Shown one piece after another: positions 1-8,778 of a DNA stretch of 59,653 bases. Each line of letters starts with the position of its first letter. Positions within the stretch are counted from its first letter, which is position 1. The notes under the pieces were generated by a model that saw only the letters and a list, made by a program, of their open reading frames with translations, was not told the DNA's origin and did not search any database. Position numbers and translations under genes: made by a program. This DNA comes from Clostridia bacterium (GTDB taxonomy: Bacteria; Bacillota; Clostridia; Oscillospirales; Acutalibacteraceae): assembly GCA_900766585.1 (NCBI GenBank), contig CAAFVV010000035.1, positions 1-59,653 of the forward strand, written 5' to 3'.

Positions 1-294
1 GGTCTGGCGTTCTTCCTGGGCAGCGATAAATTTATCTCGCGTCATCCTGCCATTTCGGTATTCTTCATATAAGTCGAGCTTGCTGTTTTGCGCTCGTTGA
101 AGTGTACGTTTGAGCATCGTAGCTTTCTTTTCAAGCAATGGTTCCTCTCGATTTGCGTTCGCTTTTACCTGCACAGCCTTTTCCGCCAGTATTTTCGCCA
201 GCATCTTTACGACCTCAAGAACACTTGATTGCAGCGTCTCGATTGGTTCATGGAGCCGTGTGCAATCCGCATTAGAAGAAACGCCAGCTTTTAT
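1..294 (-). pseudogene. C-terminal fragment of a large serine recombinase (runs off the window)
   Basis: The minus strand is open from a TAA at 295-297 down to base 1. It encodes a Lys/Glu-rich helical stretch ending in LYEEYRNGRMTRDKF. That pattern (LYEDY-x-G-x-(IM)T-(KR)-(ED)-(EK)-(FY)) is typical of the coiled-coil tail of large serine recombinases from Clostridia. The catalytic domain should lie upstream (higher coordinates) but is replaced by a stop and by hairpins, so this is a remnant and not an intact integrase. No ribosome binding site precedes it. It marks the left side of the carbohydrate island and may be left over from an integrated element. The identification rests on one motif in a short fragment. 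Confidence 0.45.
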
Positions 295-337
295 TTAAGC
301 AAAATAGATGCGTTAAAGTCGATCAAAGAAATGCGGC

Positions 338-362
338 GCCCCTGCCGTGGGATACGGCAGGG
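338..362. terminator. Perfect hairpin downstream of the repressor gene
   Basis: A 10-bp perfect inverted repeat (CCCCTGCCGT / ACGGCAGGGG) with a 5-nt loop lies 45 bases past the stop of the minus-strand repressor. The T-run after it on the minus strand is weak (ATTTCTTT), so it may be an imperfect terminator or a 3' stabilising hairpin. Confidence 0.4.
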
Positions 363-376
363 GGCACCGCGTTAGC

Positions 377-410
377 GGCCCCGGCAGTGTCTGTCGGGAC
401 CGCTTTTTAT
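377..410 (+). terminator. Intrinsic terminator, plus-strand orientation
   Basis: A 14-bp stem with one mismatch (AGCGGCCCCGGCAG / CTGTCGGGACCGCT), a TGT loop and a T-rich run (TTTTTATTTT) form a good terminator for rightward transcription. It overlaps the stop codon of the minus-strand repressor. It would shield that gene from readthrough coming from the left edge. Confidence 0.6.
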
Positions 411-1525
411 TTTCGGGGCGCGCTGGATGCACGGGCGATCACATGGGGTGGGAGATACAGCCGTGACGTACCTGGCTCCCACCGACTCAGGCACAGGCGG
501 GCGGCGTGATAGCCGATGTCGTAAAACGGCTGCTCCATGGTGCTGATCCCCATGACCGCCGTTTCGGGCAGATCATCAAACCCGATGATTGCCACCTCTT
601 CCGGAATGGCGATGTTTTGCTGTTGGCAATAGTTGTATACCTCGATAGCGGCAACGTCGTTGGAGCAGAAAATGGCATCGGGCGGTTCGGGCAGACTGCG
701 CAGGTAGGTCAGAATGTGTCCGATCTTCTCCTTGTAGGGTTCGTCGGGGCTGCCGATGCTGTGGGAGTTGTGAAGCGGATAGGGGTAAGCGTCGGAATAA
801 AAAGAGCAGAAGTATTCCGTCCGAACGGGAAGCTCTGCTTCCTGCAATGCATAAATGTATCCCTGAAGCCGTTCGTAGACGGAGGCGACAGAACTGTCAT
901 TGTACAGTGCGGCAATTCGTGTATAGCCGTTATCCAGCAGATGGCGTGTGGCCAAATACCCGCCCATTGTGTGATCGCAGGCGACCAGATTGGCGGATAG
1001 GCCGTTGGGAAGCAGATCGAGAAAGGTGATATTCAGCCCCTTGCGGATCAGGGAGTAGTAATACATGCAGTTTTGATTGCCTATTGTATGGGGCGAGAGA
1101 ATAATTGAGCGCAGTCCATCCGCCATAAGTGCGGCTATGGTATCGCGTTCTGCGGTTGGGTTCTCTATGCAGTAACGGATTGTCAAGTAGTGGTTGCGGG
1201 ATTTCAGATAGGCTTCCGCACCGCGAATGGATTCCAGAAAGCGGGAGGAGCTCTTCTGCTCGCTCACCACAAAGGGAATGATGCGATTGGCACTTCCTGA
1301 GTCCTCGCCAAACTGCACAAACGATCCGCTGCCTTTGACCCGTGTAATAATCCCCTCGCTGACCAACTCGGAAAGCGCGGCGTTGACCGGCACACGGCTG
1401 ATCCCAAACCGTTCGCAAAGTTCCCTTTCAGTTGGGAGTCTGCCATCGTCGTCGTATTGCTTTTGGGCAATAAGTGTCAGAAGATAGTCCCGCACGCGGG
1501 AGGTCTTATTGTTTTTCTCGGCCAT
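407..1525 (-). CDS. GntR/LacI-type transcriptional repressor (AraR-like architecture)
   Basis: This is a 372-residue regulator. The N-terminal winged helix (about residues 10-75) is GntR-type, seen in LPTERELCERFGISRVPVN and GSGSFVQFG. The rest is a LacI/periplasmic-binding-type ligand domain: GYLATRHLLDNGYTRIAAL, AIFCSNDVAAIEVYNY and VAIIGFDDLPE are classic LacI-family signatures. The fusion resembles the AraR group of sugar-responsive repressors. The ATG at 1525 is chosen because GAAGGAGAGG precedes it; the longer frame adds 12 residues without a ribosome binding site. It is divergent from the transport operon and probably controls it and itself through the AAATATTACA repeats. The ligand is unknown, presumably the sugar imported by the neighbouring ABC systems. 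Confidence 0.88.
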   Translation of the reverse strand: MAEKNNKTSRVRDYLLTLIAQKQYDDDGRLPTERELCERFGISRVPVNAALSELVSEGIITRVKGSGSFVQFGEDSGSANRIIPFVVSEQKSSSRFLESIRGAEAYLKSRNHYLTIRYCIENPTAERDTIAALMADGLRSIILSPHTIGNQNCMYYYSLIRKGLNITFLDLLPNGLSANLVACDHTMGGYLATRHLLDNGYTRIAALYNDSSVASVYERLQGYIYALQEAELPVRTEYFCSFYSDAYPYPLHNSHSIGSPDEPYKEKIGHILTYLRSLPEPPDAIFCSNDVAAIEVYNYCQQQNIAIPEEVAIIGFDDLPETAVMGISTMEQPFYDIGYHAARLCLSRWEPGTSRLYLPPHVIARASSAPRK

Positions 1526-1564
1526 GGTGTCCTCTCCTTCGAATATATAACAAATATACAATAA

Positions 1565-1577
1565 AAATATTACACAT
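1565..1577. promoter_or_regulatory. Candidate operator half-site near the repressor start
   Basis: AAATATTACACAT is the exact reverse complement of ATGTGTAATATTT at 1720-1732, on the other side of the promoter. It lies 40 bases upstream of the repressor start, where binding could autoregulate the repressor. Pairing with the downstream site could allow looping. Confidence 0.5.
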
Positions 1578-1630
1578 CAAAAGCGGCGTGAAAATAATCC
1601 AAATATTTTTTCGAAATTACAAGTTTTTAT

Positions 1631-1659
1631 TTGACAAAATCACAACCTCGTGCTATTAT
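1631..1659 (+). promoter_or_regulatory. Sigma-A promoter of the carbohydrate operon
   Basis: TTGACA at 1631-1636 and TATTAT at 1654-1659 are separated by exactly 17 bases. The predicted start near 1666 leaves a leader of about 170 nt before the first gene at 1839. The candidate operator at 1699-1732 lies just downstream of the start point, a roadblock position. Confidence 0.75.
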
Positions 1660-1698
1660 GTGGACGTAGAAAACATGTCCTCCGAACAAAAAGCGAAT

Positions 1699-1732
1699 AA
1701 ATATTACAAATTATTTAAAATGTGTAATATTT
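1699..1732. promoter_or_regulatory. Candidate repressor operator (inverted repeat)
   Basis: AAATATTACA (1699-1708) and TGTAATATTT (1723-1732) form a perfect 10-bp inverted repeat with a 14-nt spacer. The right arm extends to match the 1565-1577 site exactly. The placement between the promoter and the first transport gene supports repression by the divergent GntR/LacI-type protein. The rest of the 1526-1838 gap holds no recognisable gene. Confidence 0.6.
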
Positions 1733-1838
1733 AAGGCTGATAAACGGAAGAGACAGCGGGTACATTTTCATTATAGCGGATGCAGTTTAGATTTGCAATG
1801 TTTTTCTGTAATGGTTGTCATTTCGCCGAGGTGAGAAC

Positions 1839-4727
1839 ATGAATAAAAAGAACAACGGCAGAAAGAGCACTTTTGCGCTGGTCCTTGCTCTGGTGATCGG
1901 GATGACCGGTTCGGTATCTGCAGCAAAAGCGGATACTTTGGCGACGGATGAATCAGGGGGGTTGGCGGCGAACGTTTCCTATACGGCAAATTCCTATGCC
2001 GCCATACACGCGGCCGAGGGCTATTCGCTGACGGGGGATCGGATCTCCGTTTTGTTGAGTACCGCTTCGGGGGATGGCCTGACGATCGCAGATCAATATG
2101 AGGGTCGCACAGGACCCGTGTTGCTCACCGAGGCGGAAAGCGAGGTGACGGTGCGGTTTTCCGTCCCGAAGACCGGCCGCTACCGCCTGCAAGCGGAATA
2201 TTACCCGATCTCCGGTTCTGCGCGCGGCATCCAAAGAGAGATCCGGGTGGACGGCGGGCTGTCTTTTTCCGAAGCAGCGTGCATCGAGTTTGCGCGGGTG
2301 TTCAAGGATGGCGCAGCAGCCCGTGTCGGAACGGACGGCGAGGAGCTGCGCCCGAAGCAGGTGGAGGCGCCGCGGTGGATTTCCGCTTACTGTCGGGACA
2401 CATTGGGCTATTATGGTGACCTGTACTGGAATCTGTCCGCCGGTGAACATACGCTTACGCTGCGCGGATTGTGTGAGCCGATGGCGATCGCTTCTCTGAC
2501 ATTTTGTTCAGACGCGGGTGTACAGAAAAGCTATGCGGATTATGTGCAGGAGGCGCGCAATCATGGTGCGGAAGTGGTCGCCGGCGTGCTTGCGGACGGC
2601 ACGGAAAAATATCAGGCGGAAAATATGTTGGAGAGATCCGCCCAAACGCTGTACGCACAAAATGACAAGTCCTCACCGGCGACGGAGCCGTTTTCTTATA
2701 CGACGTCCCGCCTGAATATGGTGGGAGGAACGAAGTGGAATACGGCCGATCAGTGGATCTCGTGGGAAATCACGGTGCCGCGGACCGGACTGTATCGGCT
2801 TGGCTGCCGGTATCGTCAGAATACGGCCCGCGGCGTTCGGGTACACCGCGAGCTGTCGATTGACGGAGAGATACCTTTCACAGAAGCCGGTACGTTGGTG
2901 TTTCCCTATCACAACGACTGGCAGGTGATCACCTTCGGCGACGGGGGACAGGACTTTCTGTTTTATCTGACAGAGGGAAAACATACGCTGACCCTGCGTG
3001 TTGTGCTTGGAGAGTTGGCGGATATTCTCGGCGAAACGCAGCAGATTCTTAGCGATCTGAATGCGGCAAACTGGAGCCTGATGACCGTACTCGGCAGCGC
3101 CCCCGACAAAAACCGTGATTACGAGCTTGATAAGACCATGCCTGAGGTGATCCGCGTCATGAGCAAGGCGTCGGATCGGCTGAATTCCGTGGCGGACAGT
3201 CTGGAGAGCGCTACCGGACAAAATGATCAGAATACGGCAACGATCCGCCGGTTTGCATTGCTTTTACATACCATGTCGGATGCACCGCATAAAATTGCCG
3301 CTAATTATTCGGGCTTCAAGGACAATATCGGTGCGCTTGGGGATACGATACTGAATATGCGTGCGCAGCCGCTTGCACTGGATTATCTGCTGCTTGCAGA
3401 GAAGCAGGCTGCCTTGCCGAAGGCGAACGCGGACTTTTTTCAGATGCTCTGGTATCAAAGCGTGCTGTTTTTTCGCTCCTTCGTCAAAGATTATGCGCTT
3501 GTCGGGGCGGATGGGGATGTATCGGAGCAGGATCCGGTCGTCGTGTGGATCGGCAGCGGTGCGACCGGGGACCGTGATCAGGCGCAGGCGCTCAACCGGA
3601 TGATCCGCGAGGAGTTTTTGCCCGCGTACCATGTGCCGGTACAGCTTCAGCTGACCGCATCCGGCACGATACTGGTGGCGACGCTCGCCGGAATGGGACC
3701 GGATGTGGCTTTGCAAATCGGCGGCAGCGATCCCGTGGATTATGCCATGCGCCATGCCGTGTACGATCTGATGTCGTTTGATGATTTTGCGGAAGTGTCC
3801 GCCCGCTTTACCGGGAGTGCGCTTACGCCTTTCCGCTATAACGGCGGCGTATATGCCTTGCCGGAGACGCAGTCGTATTATGTGATGTTTTATCGACGGG
3901 ATATTCTTGCGCGGCTTGGGATTGACCCCGGCGAACTGAACACATGGGATGATCTCATCAATGTGCTTGGCGATCTTCAGGAGAACAACCTCTCTGTGGC
4001 GCTTCCTGCCAATTATATAACCTACTATATGTTCCTCACCCAGATGGGCGGGGCGCTGTATAAGAACGATGGGCGGAAGTCGGCACTGGATGAAGAGGTC
4101 GCCATTCAAGCCTTTAAGCTGTGGACGAATTTCTACGTCAATTACCAGCTTCCGGTAGAGTATAGCTTTGTCAACCGATTTCGTCTCGGTGAAATGCCGA
4201 TCGGCATTGATGACTACACGACCTATAATCTGCTTTCTGTCTCTGCGCCGGAAATTGCCGGATTGTGGGATATTGCACCGCTGCCCGGTGTACGGCGCAG
4301 CGATGGTACGGTGAACAATGCGTCACCTTCCTCGTCGTCCGGTGCGGTGATCATGAGTGGCTGCGCAAATCAGTCGGGGGCGTGGGAATTTCTGAAATGG
4401 TGGACTGGGGCCGATGTGCAGAAGAAGTTTGGCGACGAGCTGGAAAGTATTATGGGCGCTGCCGCCCGATATAATACCGCCAACATGGAGGCGTCAGACA
4501 GTCTGTCATGGTCGGTAGGCGATCTGAAAACGCTCAAAGCACAGCGTGCCGTTTCACAGGGGATTCCGCAGGTGCCGGGTGGTTACTATACAACCCGTTA
4601 TATCGAATTTGCCATGCGGCTCGTGGTCAATCGCAATGATCCGCAGCGGGACACGCTGTTGAAATATGTCCCCACAATCAATGAGGAGATTGCTCTGCGC
4701 CGTAAGGAATTTGAATTGGATCAATGA
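1839..4727 (+). CDS. Very large ABC solute-binding protein with carbohydrate-binding-like modules
   Basis: This 962-residue secreted protein is about twice the usual size of a sugar solute-binding protein. The Sec signal (about residues 1-31, KKNNGRK then a hydrophobic core ending VSAAKA) carries no lipobox cysteine. Residues about 70-235 and 255-400 look like two beta-sandwich carbohydrate-binding modules; the second begins YQAENML, a CBM6/35-like opening, and both contain TLTLR ends. A helical segment follows, then from about 580 a type-1 solute-binding domain (VVVWIGSG, GPDVALQIG, WDDLINVL, GAWEFLKWWT). The ATG at 1839 follows GAGGTGAG. It heads the run that includes the two permeases just downstream. 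No ATPase gene is present, so a shared MsmX-type ATPase elsewhere is likely. How it is held at the membrane is unclear. Confidence 0.8.
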   Translation: MNKKNNGRKSTFALVLALVIGMTGSVSAAKADTLATDESGGLAANVSYTANSYAAIHAAEGYSLTGDRISVLLSTASGDGLTIADQYEGRTGPVLLTEAESEVTVRFSVPKTGRYRLQAEYYPISGSARGIQREIRVDGGLSFSEAACIEFARVFKDGAAARVGTDGEELRPKQVEAPRWISAYCRDTLGYYGDLYWNLSAGEHTLTLRGLCEPMAIASLTFCSDAGVQKSYADYVQEARNHGAEVVAGVLADGTEKYQAENMLERSAQTLYAQNDKSSPATEPFSYTTSRLNMVGGTKWNTADQWISWEITVPRTGLYRLGCRYRQNTARGVRVHRELSIDGEIPFTEAGTLVFPYHNDWQVITFGDGGQDFLFYLTEGKHTLTLRVVLGELADILGETQQILSDLNAANWSLMTVLGSAPDKNRDYELDKTMPEVIRVMSKASDRLNSVADSLESATGQNDQNTATIRRFALLLHTMSDAPHKIAANYSGFKDNIGALGDTILNMRAQPLALDYLLLAEKQAALPKANADFFQMLWYQSVLFFRSFVKDYALVGADGDVSEQDPVVVWIGSGATGDRDQAQALNRMIREEFLPAYHVPVQLQLTASGTILVATLAGMGPDVALQIGGSDPVDYAMRHAVYDLMSFDDFAEVSARFTGSALTPFRYNGGVYALPETQSYYVMFYRRDILARLGIDPGELNTWDDLINVLGDLQENNLSVALPANYITYYMFLTQMGGALYKNDGRKSALDEEVAIQAFKLWTNFYVNYQLPVEYSFVNRFRLGEMPIGIDDYTTYNLLSVSAPEIAGLWDIAPLPGVRRSDGTVNNASPSSSSGAVIMSGCANQSGAWEFLKWWTGADVQKKFGDELESIMGAAARYNTANMEASDSLSWSVGDLKTLKAQRAVSQGIPQVPGGYYTTRYIEFAMRLVVNRNDPQRDTLLKYVPTINEEIALRRKEFELDQ

Positions 4728-4743
4728 GAAAGGAGGGGCTGCT

Positions 4744-5682
4744 ATGCCGATGACAGATATGACCGGTATGCGCCGGATACGGCAGGATTGGAAAAACGGC
4801 CTGCGGGCTGCTCGCAAGCACCGGATCCATTATGTGTTTATGCTGCCGTACACCCTCCTTTTCCTGACGTTTACGGTCTTGCCGGTGCTTGTAGCCATCT
4901 GCCTGAGCTTTACTTATTTTAACGGACTTGAAATCCCGCGGTTTACGGGACTTGACAACTATTACCGCCTGTTTATGAACGACGACGTGTTTATCACGGC
5001 GCTGAAAAATACGCTGGTCGTTGCACTGATCACCGGTCCCGGCGGATATTTGCTGTCGTTCGGAATGGCGTGGCTCCTCAATGAGCTGCCGCGTCCGCAG
5101 CGGGTCTTTCTGACCGTGCTGTTTTATGCGCCATCTATCTCCGGATCCATGTACATGATCTGGCAGTATATTTTCAGCGGCGATTCGCAGGGGTTGGTCA
5201 ACAGTACGATGATCCGTCTCGGTCTGATACAGACGCCGATCCAGTTTTTCAAGGATACCGCGTACATTCTGCCGATCTGTATTGTGGTCATCTTGTGGAT
5301 GAGCCTCGGCACGAGCTTTTTGTCGTTGATCGCAGGATTTCAGGGAGTCGATCGTCAGCTCTATGAGGCGGGAGCGATCGACGGCGTGCGCAACCGCTGG
5401 CAGGAATTGTGGTTTATTACGCTGCCGGTGATGAAGCAGCATCTGATGTTTTCCGCCATTATGAGCATTACGAGCGCGTTCGGCTGCGGCGATATGATTT
5501 CGAATCTTGCCGGTTTTCCGACGGTCGATTATGCTGCACATACCATTATGAACCATCTGACCGACTACGGCACTATCCGCTTTGAGATGGGGTATGCCTC
5601 TGCCATCGCCACACTGCTGTTTTTGCTGATGCTTGGCAGCAACAAACTGGTACAGAGGCTGCTCAGCCGTGTCGGCACCTGA
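4744..5682 (+). CDS. ABC sugar permease, MalF-type (first pair)
   Basis: The 312-residue inner-membrane protein has about six hydrophobic segments and the cytoplasmic EAA loop YEAGAIDGVRNRWQELWFIT, which docks the ATPase in CUT1 importers. The start at 4744 follows AAGGAGGGGCT; the open frame further upstream overlaps the solute-binding gene and is not used. It lies 16 bases after the large solute-binding protein and 21 before its partner permease, so the three form one transport unit. The charged N-terminal tail before the first membrane segment is typical of LplB/YtcP-like polysaccharide and oligosaccharide importers. Confidence 0.9.
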   Translation: MPMTDMTGMRRIRQDWKNGLRAARKHRIHYVFMLPYTLLFLTFTVLPVLVAICLSFTYFNGLEIPRFTGLDNYYRLFMNDDVFITALKNTLVVALITGPGGYLLSFGMAWLLNELPRPQRVFLTVLFYAPSISGSMYMIWQYIFSGDSQGLVNSTMIRLGLIQTPIQFFKDTAYILPICIVVILWMSLGTSFLSLIAGFQGVDRQLYEAGAIDGVRNRWQELWFITLPVMKQHLMFSAIMSITSAFGCGDMISNLAGFPTVDYAAHTIMNHLTDYGTIRFEMGYASAIATLLFLLMLGSNKLVQRLLSRVGT

Positions 5683-5703
5683 CGGGAAAGGAGGGCGAAA
5701 TCC

Positions 5704-6576
5704 ATGCAAAAATGGATGGATGTTGTGGCGCCGAAGCGCGTGTCACGCTCCCGTGCCGGAGATCTGGCGGTGTTTTTGATTCTGCTGGTATTCGGCACCT
5801 GTATGGCGCTGCCGTTCGTGTACGCGATCTCCAATTCACTCAAGCCGATGAGTGAACTCTGGATCTTTCCGCCCCGCTTTTTTCCGAGCCATCCGACGGC
5901 GGATAATTTTCGGGATCTGTTTACTCTGATGGAGGATTCGTGGATCCCGATGTCGCGGTATATATTCAACTCTCTGTTTATTACCGCGGCCGGAACGGTC
6001 GGGCATATTATCGCCGCCTCGCTCTGTGCCTATCCGCTGGCCAAATTCCGCTTTCCGGGAACAAGGCTGCTGTTTTCGGTCGTGGTCACGTCACTGATGT
6101 TTTCCACTGCCGTGACGGCGATCCCCAACTATTTGATCATGTCGCGGCTGTTTCTGATCGACAGCTACTGGGCGCTGCTGCTGCCGGCAATGGGCGGTTC
6201 TCTGGGGCTTTTTCTGATGAAGAATTTTATGGAGACCAGTATCCCTGACTCACTTTTGGAGTCGGCGGAGATCGACGGTGCCAACGAATGGGTCAAGTTT
6301 ATCGGCATTGTAATGCCTCTGGTAAAGCCGGCATGGCTGACGCTGACAATCTTCAGCGTACAGAACCTATGGGGTATCGGCAGCACGAGCATGATTTACA
6401 GCGAAAATCTGAAGACATTGCCCTATGCGCTGAATCAGATCCAGACGGCGGGAATTGCCCGAGCGGGAGTCAGCGCTGCTGTCGGTGTGTTTATGATGAT
6501 CCTGCCGCTCTCGGTATTTATCTTTACCCAGTCGAACATTATGGAAACGATGTCAACCTCCGGAATCAAGGAATAA
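5704..6576 (+). CDS. ABC sugar permease, MalG-type (first pair)
   Basis: The 290-residue membrane protein has the second-permease EAA loop (LLESAEIDGANEWVKFIGIV) near residues 180-200 and the C-terminal membrane segments of the MalG group. AGGAGGGCGAAATCC precedes the ATG. It pairs with the upstream permease. It differs from the second pair encoded at 11,409-13,271, so the island has two separate CUT1 channels. Confidence 0.88.
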   Translation: MQKWMDVVAPKRVSRSRAGDLAVFLILLVFGTCMALPFVYAISNSLKPMSELWIFPPRFFPSHPTADNFRDLFTLMEDSWIPMSRYIFNSLFITAAGTVGHIIAASLCAYPLAKFRFPGTRLLFSVVVTSLMFSTAVTAIPNYLIMSRLFLIDSYWALLLPAMGGSLGLFLMKNFMETSIPDSLLESAEIDGANEWVKFIGIVMPLVKPAWLTLTIFSVQNLWGIGSTSMIYSENLKTLPYALNQIQTAGIARAGVSAAVGVFMMILPLSVFIFTQSNIMETMSTSGIKE

Positions 6577-6616
6577 TTTTTTATCGAGTACCGAAAAGAA
6601 AGGGGCGGGATCGACC

Positions 6617-8104
6617 GTGAAAAAAGCCGGACAAATTGCCGCTGCCATGTTTTGTCTGTGCCTTGCCGCAGCTGCGGCCGTTCCGGTTAACGCGGCGGGA
6701 GCGGTGCAGGCCGATTGCTACTGGTATAATAAGTGGGGCGATCCGGTGACGATTCCCGATGTCTGTGATCTGACGCAAACGGTTGAATTGGCGACACTGA
6801 CCAATCGGGAACTCAAGGGGATCACGGATGCTTTCGTGTGTGCAGACGGCACTATATATATTCTGGATCAGGGCGGCGCGGTACTTTGTTTAGGTGCCGA
6901 CTATCGTCTGACCGGCGTTTTGGAGCCGCATACGGCGGATGGGACTGCAGATCCGTTTTCAGATCCCGAGGGAATATTTTTTGATGAAAAAAACGGACGC
7001 CTTTATGTGGCAGATACCGGAAATCAACGTGTCGTCAGACTCCGAAAGGATGGAACGGTCGAAAACAGCTTTTATCGTCCGGAAACGCTTACCGGAGCAC
7101 TTACCCAACTGGATTATCAGCCCGTAAAGCTGGCGGTGGATAATGCCGGACGGTTATATGTTGTGGCGCGCAATATCAATATGGGAATCATTGTGCTGGA
7201 TAAAAACGGTCGGTTTATCGCCTATCGCGGTGCGCCTGAGGTCACGCTGAGTCTTTATGACCAGTTCTGGAGGCAGTTTTCTACAAAGGAACAGCTTGAA
7301 CGCATGGAGACCTATATCCCGACGGAATACAACAATCTGACCATTGACAGTGACAGCTTTCTCTGGGGAACGATCTCCGCGATCGACGATGAGGATCTGA
7401 TCCGCACCATTCAGACGAATGACCTCGGTTCCCATGTGGCTCCCATCAAAAAGTTGAATCTGGCCGGAAAAGATATTCTGCGCCGAAAGGGACTGTATCC
7501 TCCTGTCGGTGATCTGGATGTGAGGTCGCTTTCTTCCTTCGGGGATGTAGCGCTTGCCGACTGCGGTATCTATACCGTATTGGATAGCGCCAAGGGACAT
7601 CTGTTCACCTACGATGACGACGGCGAGCTGCTCTATGTATTCGGGCGGATCGGGGACAGGCATCAGGATTTCAAAAAACCGGTAGCCGTTGCGTACAGCA
7701 GAGATTCGCTTCTTGTATTTGACGGAGGCTTGAATGCGGTCTTTTGCTTTGATCCGAGTGATTACGGCGCTCAGGTCCTGCGCGCCGTGCGCAGCTACTA
7801 TAACGGTGATTATGCGGACTCCTACGCCGCATGGGGCGAGGTGCTTGACTACAACGCCAATCTGAGTCTGGCCTATGTGGGAGTGGGCAAGTCCTATCTT
7901 CAGCAGGGCGACTATCAGCAGGCTATTACATGCTTTCGCAAAGCGGGAGATAAGGCCAATTGCAGTGAAGCCTACCGCAAGATCCGCGACGAGAATGTCA
8001 GGTGTTTTTTTCCGTGGATCGCGGGAGGAGCCGGTGTGATGATCGTTCTGTTTTTCGCCGTGGGACGGATACGCCGTCTGCGGCGATATCTCAACGGGCA
8101 GTAA
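6617..8104 (+). CDS. NHL/beta-propeller protein with TPR and C-terminal membrane anchor
   Basis: The 495-residue protein starts at GTG with GAAAGGGG upstream. An N-terminal signal segment (LCLAAAAAVPVNAA) is followed by NHL-type blades (DPEGIFFDEKNGRLYVADT, KLAVDNAGRLYVVAR). Near residues 420-455 is a tetratricopeptide-like pair (AYVGVGKSYLQQGDYQQAI), then one transmembrane helix and a basic tail (about 468-495). The propeller and TPR should face outside, anchored at the C-terminus. It lies between the first permease pair and the Yip1-like gene. The combination of NHL, Yip1 and DUF5696-like genes beside CUT1 permeases recurs in Firmicutes transport loci, but the role is unknown; a surface scaffold for the importer is an inference. 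Confidence 0.75.
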   Translation: MKKAGQIAAAMFCLCLAAAAAVPVNAAGAVQADCYWYNKWGDPVTIPDVCDLTQTVELATLTNRELKGITDAFVCADGTIYILDQGGAVLCLGADYRLTGVLEPHTADGTADPFSDPEGIFFDEKNGRLYVADTGNQRVVRLRKDGTVENSFYRPETLTGALTQLDYQPVKLAVDNAGRLYVVARNINMGIIVLDKNGRFIAYRGAPEVTLSLYDQFWRQFSTKEQLERMETYIPTEYNNLTIDSDSFLWGTISAIDDEDLIRTIQTNDLGSHVAPIKKLNLAGKDILRRKGLYPPVGDLDVRSLSSFGDVALADCGIYTVLDSAKGHLFTYDDDGELLYVFGRIGDRHQDFKKPVAVAYSRDSLLVFDGGLNAVFCFDPSDYGAQVLRAVRSYYNGDYADSYAAWGEVLDYNANLSLAYVGVGKSYLQQGDYQQAITCFRKAGDKANCSEAYRKIRDENVRCFFPWIAGGAGVMIVLFFAVGRIRRLRRYLNGQ

Positions 8105-8131
8105 CGGGCGGAAGGGAGCGCGTGAGATCTC

Positions 8132-8764
8132 ATGAAAAAACGATTGGCGGAGATCGCTTATCTGCCGCATTTTCTTTCCCATCCAATCAACGGCTTCTGG
8201 GAGATCAAAAAAGAAAAGCGTGGCTCATTGTTTACGGCGCTGCTGCTTCTGGCGGCTTATTTGCTGAGTGTGATCTTATCCACCTTTTTTACCTCTTATC
8301 TGTTTAACCCCTACGGCGATTTTCTGGAAAGTGTCAATTTGTTCCGCATTCTGCTACCGCCGGTTGGGCTTTGGTTGCTCTGGTGTGTGTCCTCCTGGTG
8401 TCTGACAAGTTTATTTGACGGCGAGGGGAGCTTTCGGGACATATGCGTGGCCACATCGTATGCACTGATCCCGCTGATCATTGTCACGCTGCTGCAAACG
8501 GCCTTCAGTCATATGCTGACGCTTAACGAGGAGGCCGTCTATCAGCTGATCCAGGGGTTCGGTTATCTGTGGTTTGGGTTTTTACTGGTTCTCGGCACAC
8601 TGGTCACGCATCAGTATACATTTACCAAGACCCTGCTCATCGTGCTGTGTACAATCCTGGGTATGTGTATCATTCTATACATCGCTCTGCTGTTTATCAA
8701 TCTTTTGCAGCAGATGGTCAGCCTCGGTACTCTGCTGAACTATGAGCTGAGTATGCGTCGGTGA
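8132..8764 (+). CDS. Yip1-family-like membrane protein
   Basis: The 210-residue protein has about five transmembrane segments after a short cytoplasmic N-terminus that reads PHFLSHPINGFWEIKKEKRG. This start (a P-x-x-GF-x-x-I-K pattern) and the topology match the bacterial Yip1 domain family. It is preceded by GGGAGCG 10 bases before the ATG. Its stop overlaps the GTG at the beginning of the next frame, so it is coupled to the DUF5696-like lipoprotein gene. No catalytic residues are evident. A structural or assembly role in the adjacent transport system is likely but unproven. Confidence 0.65.
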   Translation: MKKRLAEIAYLPHFLSHPINGFWEIKKEKRGSLFTALLLLAAYLLSVILSTFFTSYLFNPYGDFLESVNLFRILLPPVGLWLLWCVSSWCLTSLFDGEGSFRDICVATSYALIPLIIVTLLQTAFSHMLTLNEEAVYQLIQGFGYLWFGFLLVLGTLVTHQYTFTKTLLIVLCTILGMCIILYIALLFINLLQQMVSLGTLLNYELSMRR

Positions 8765-8778
8765 AGGAGGAGAGCGGT

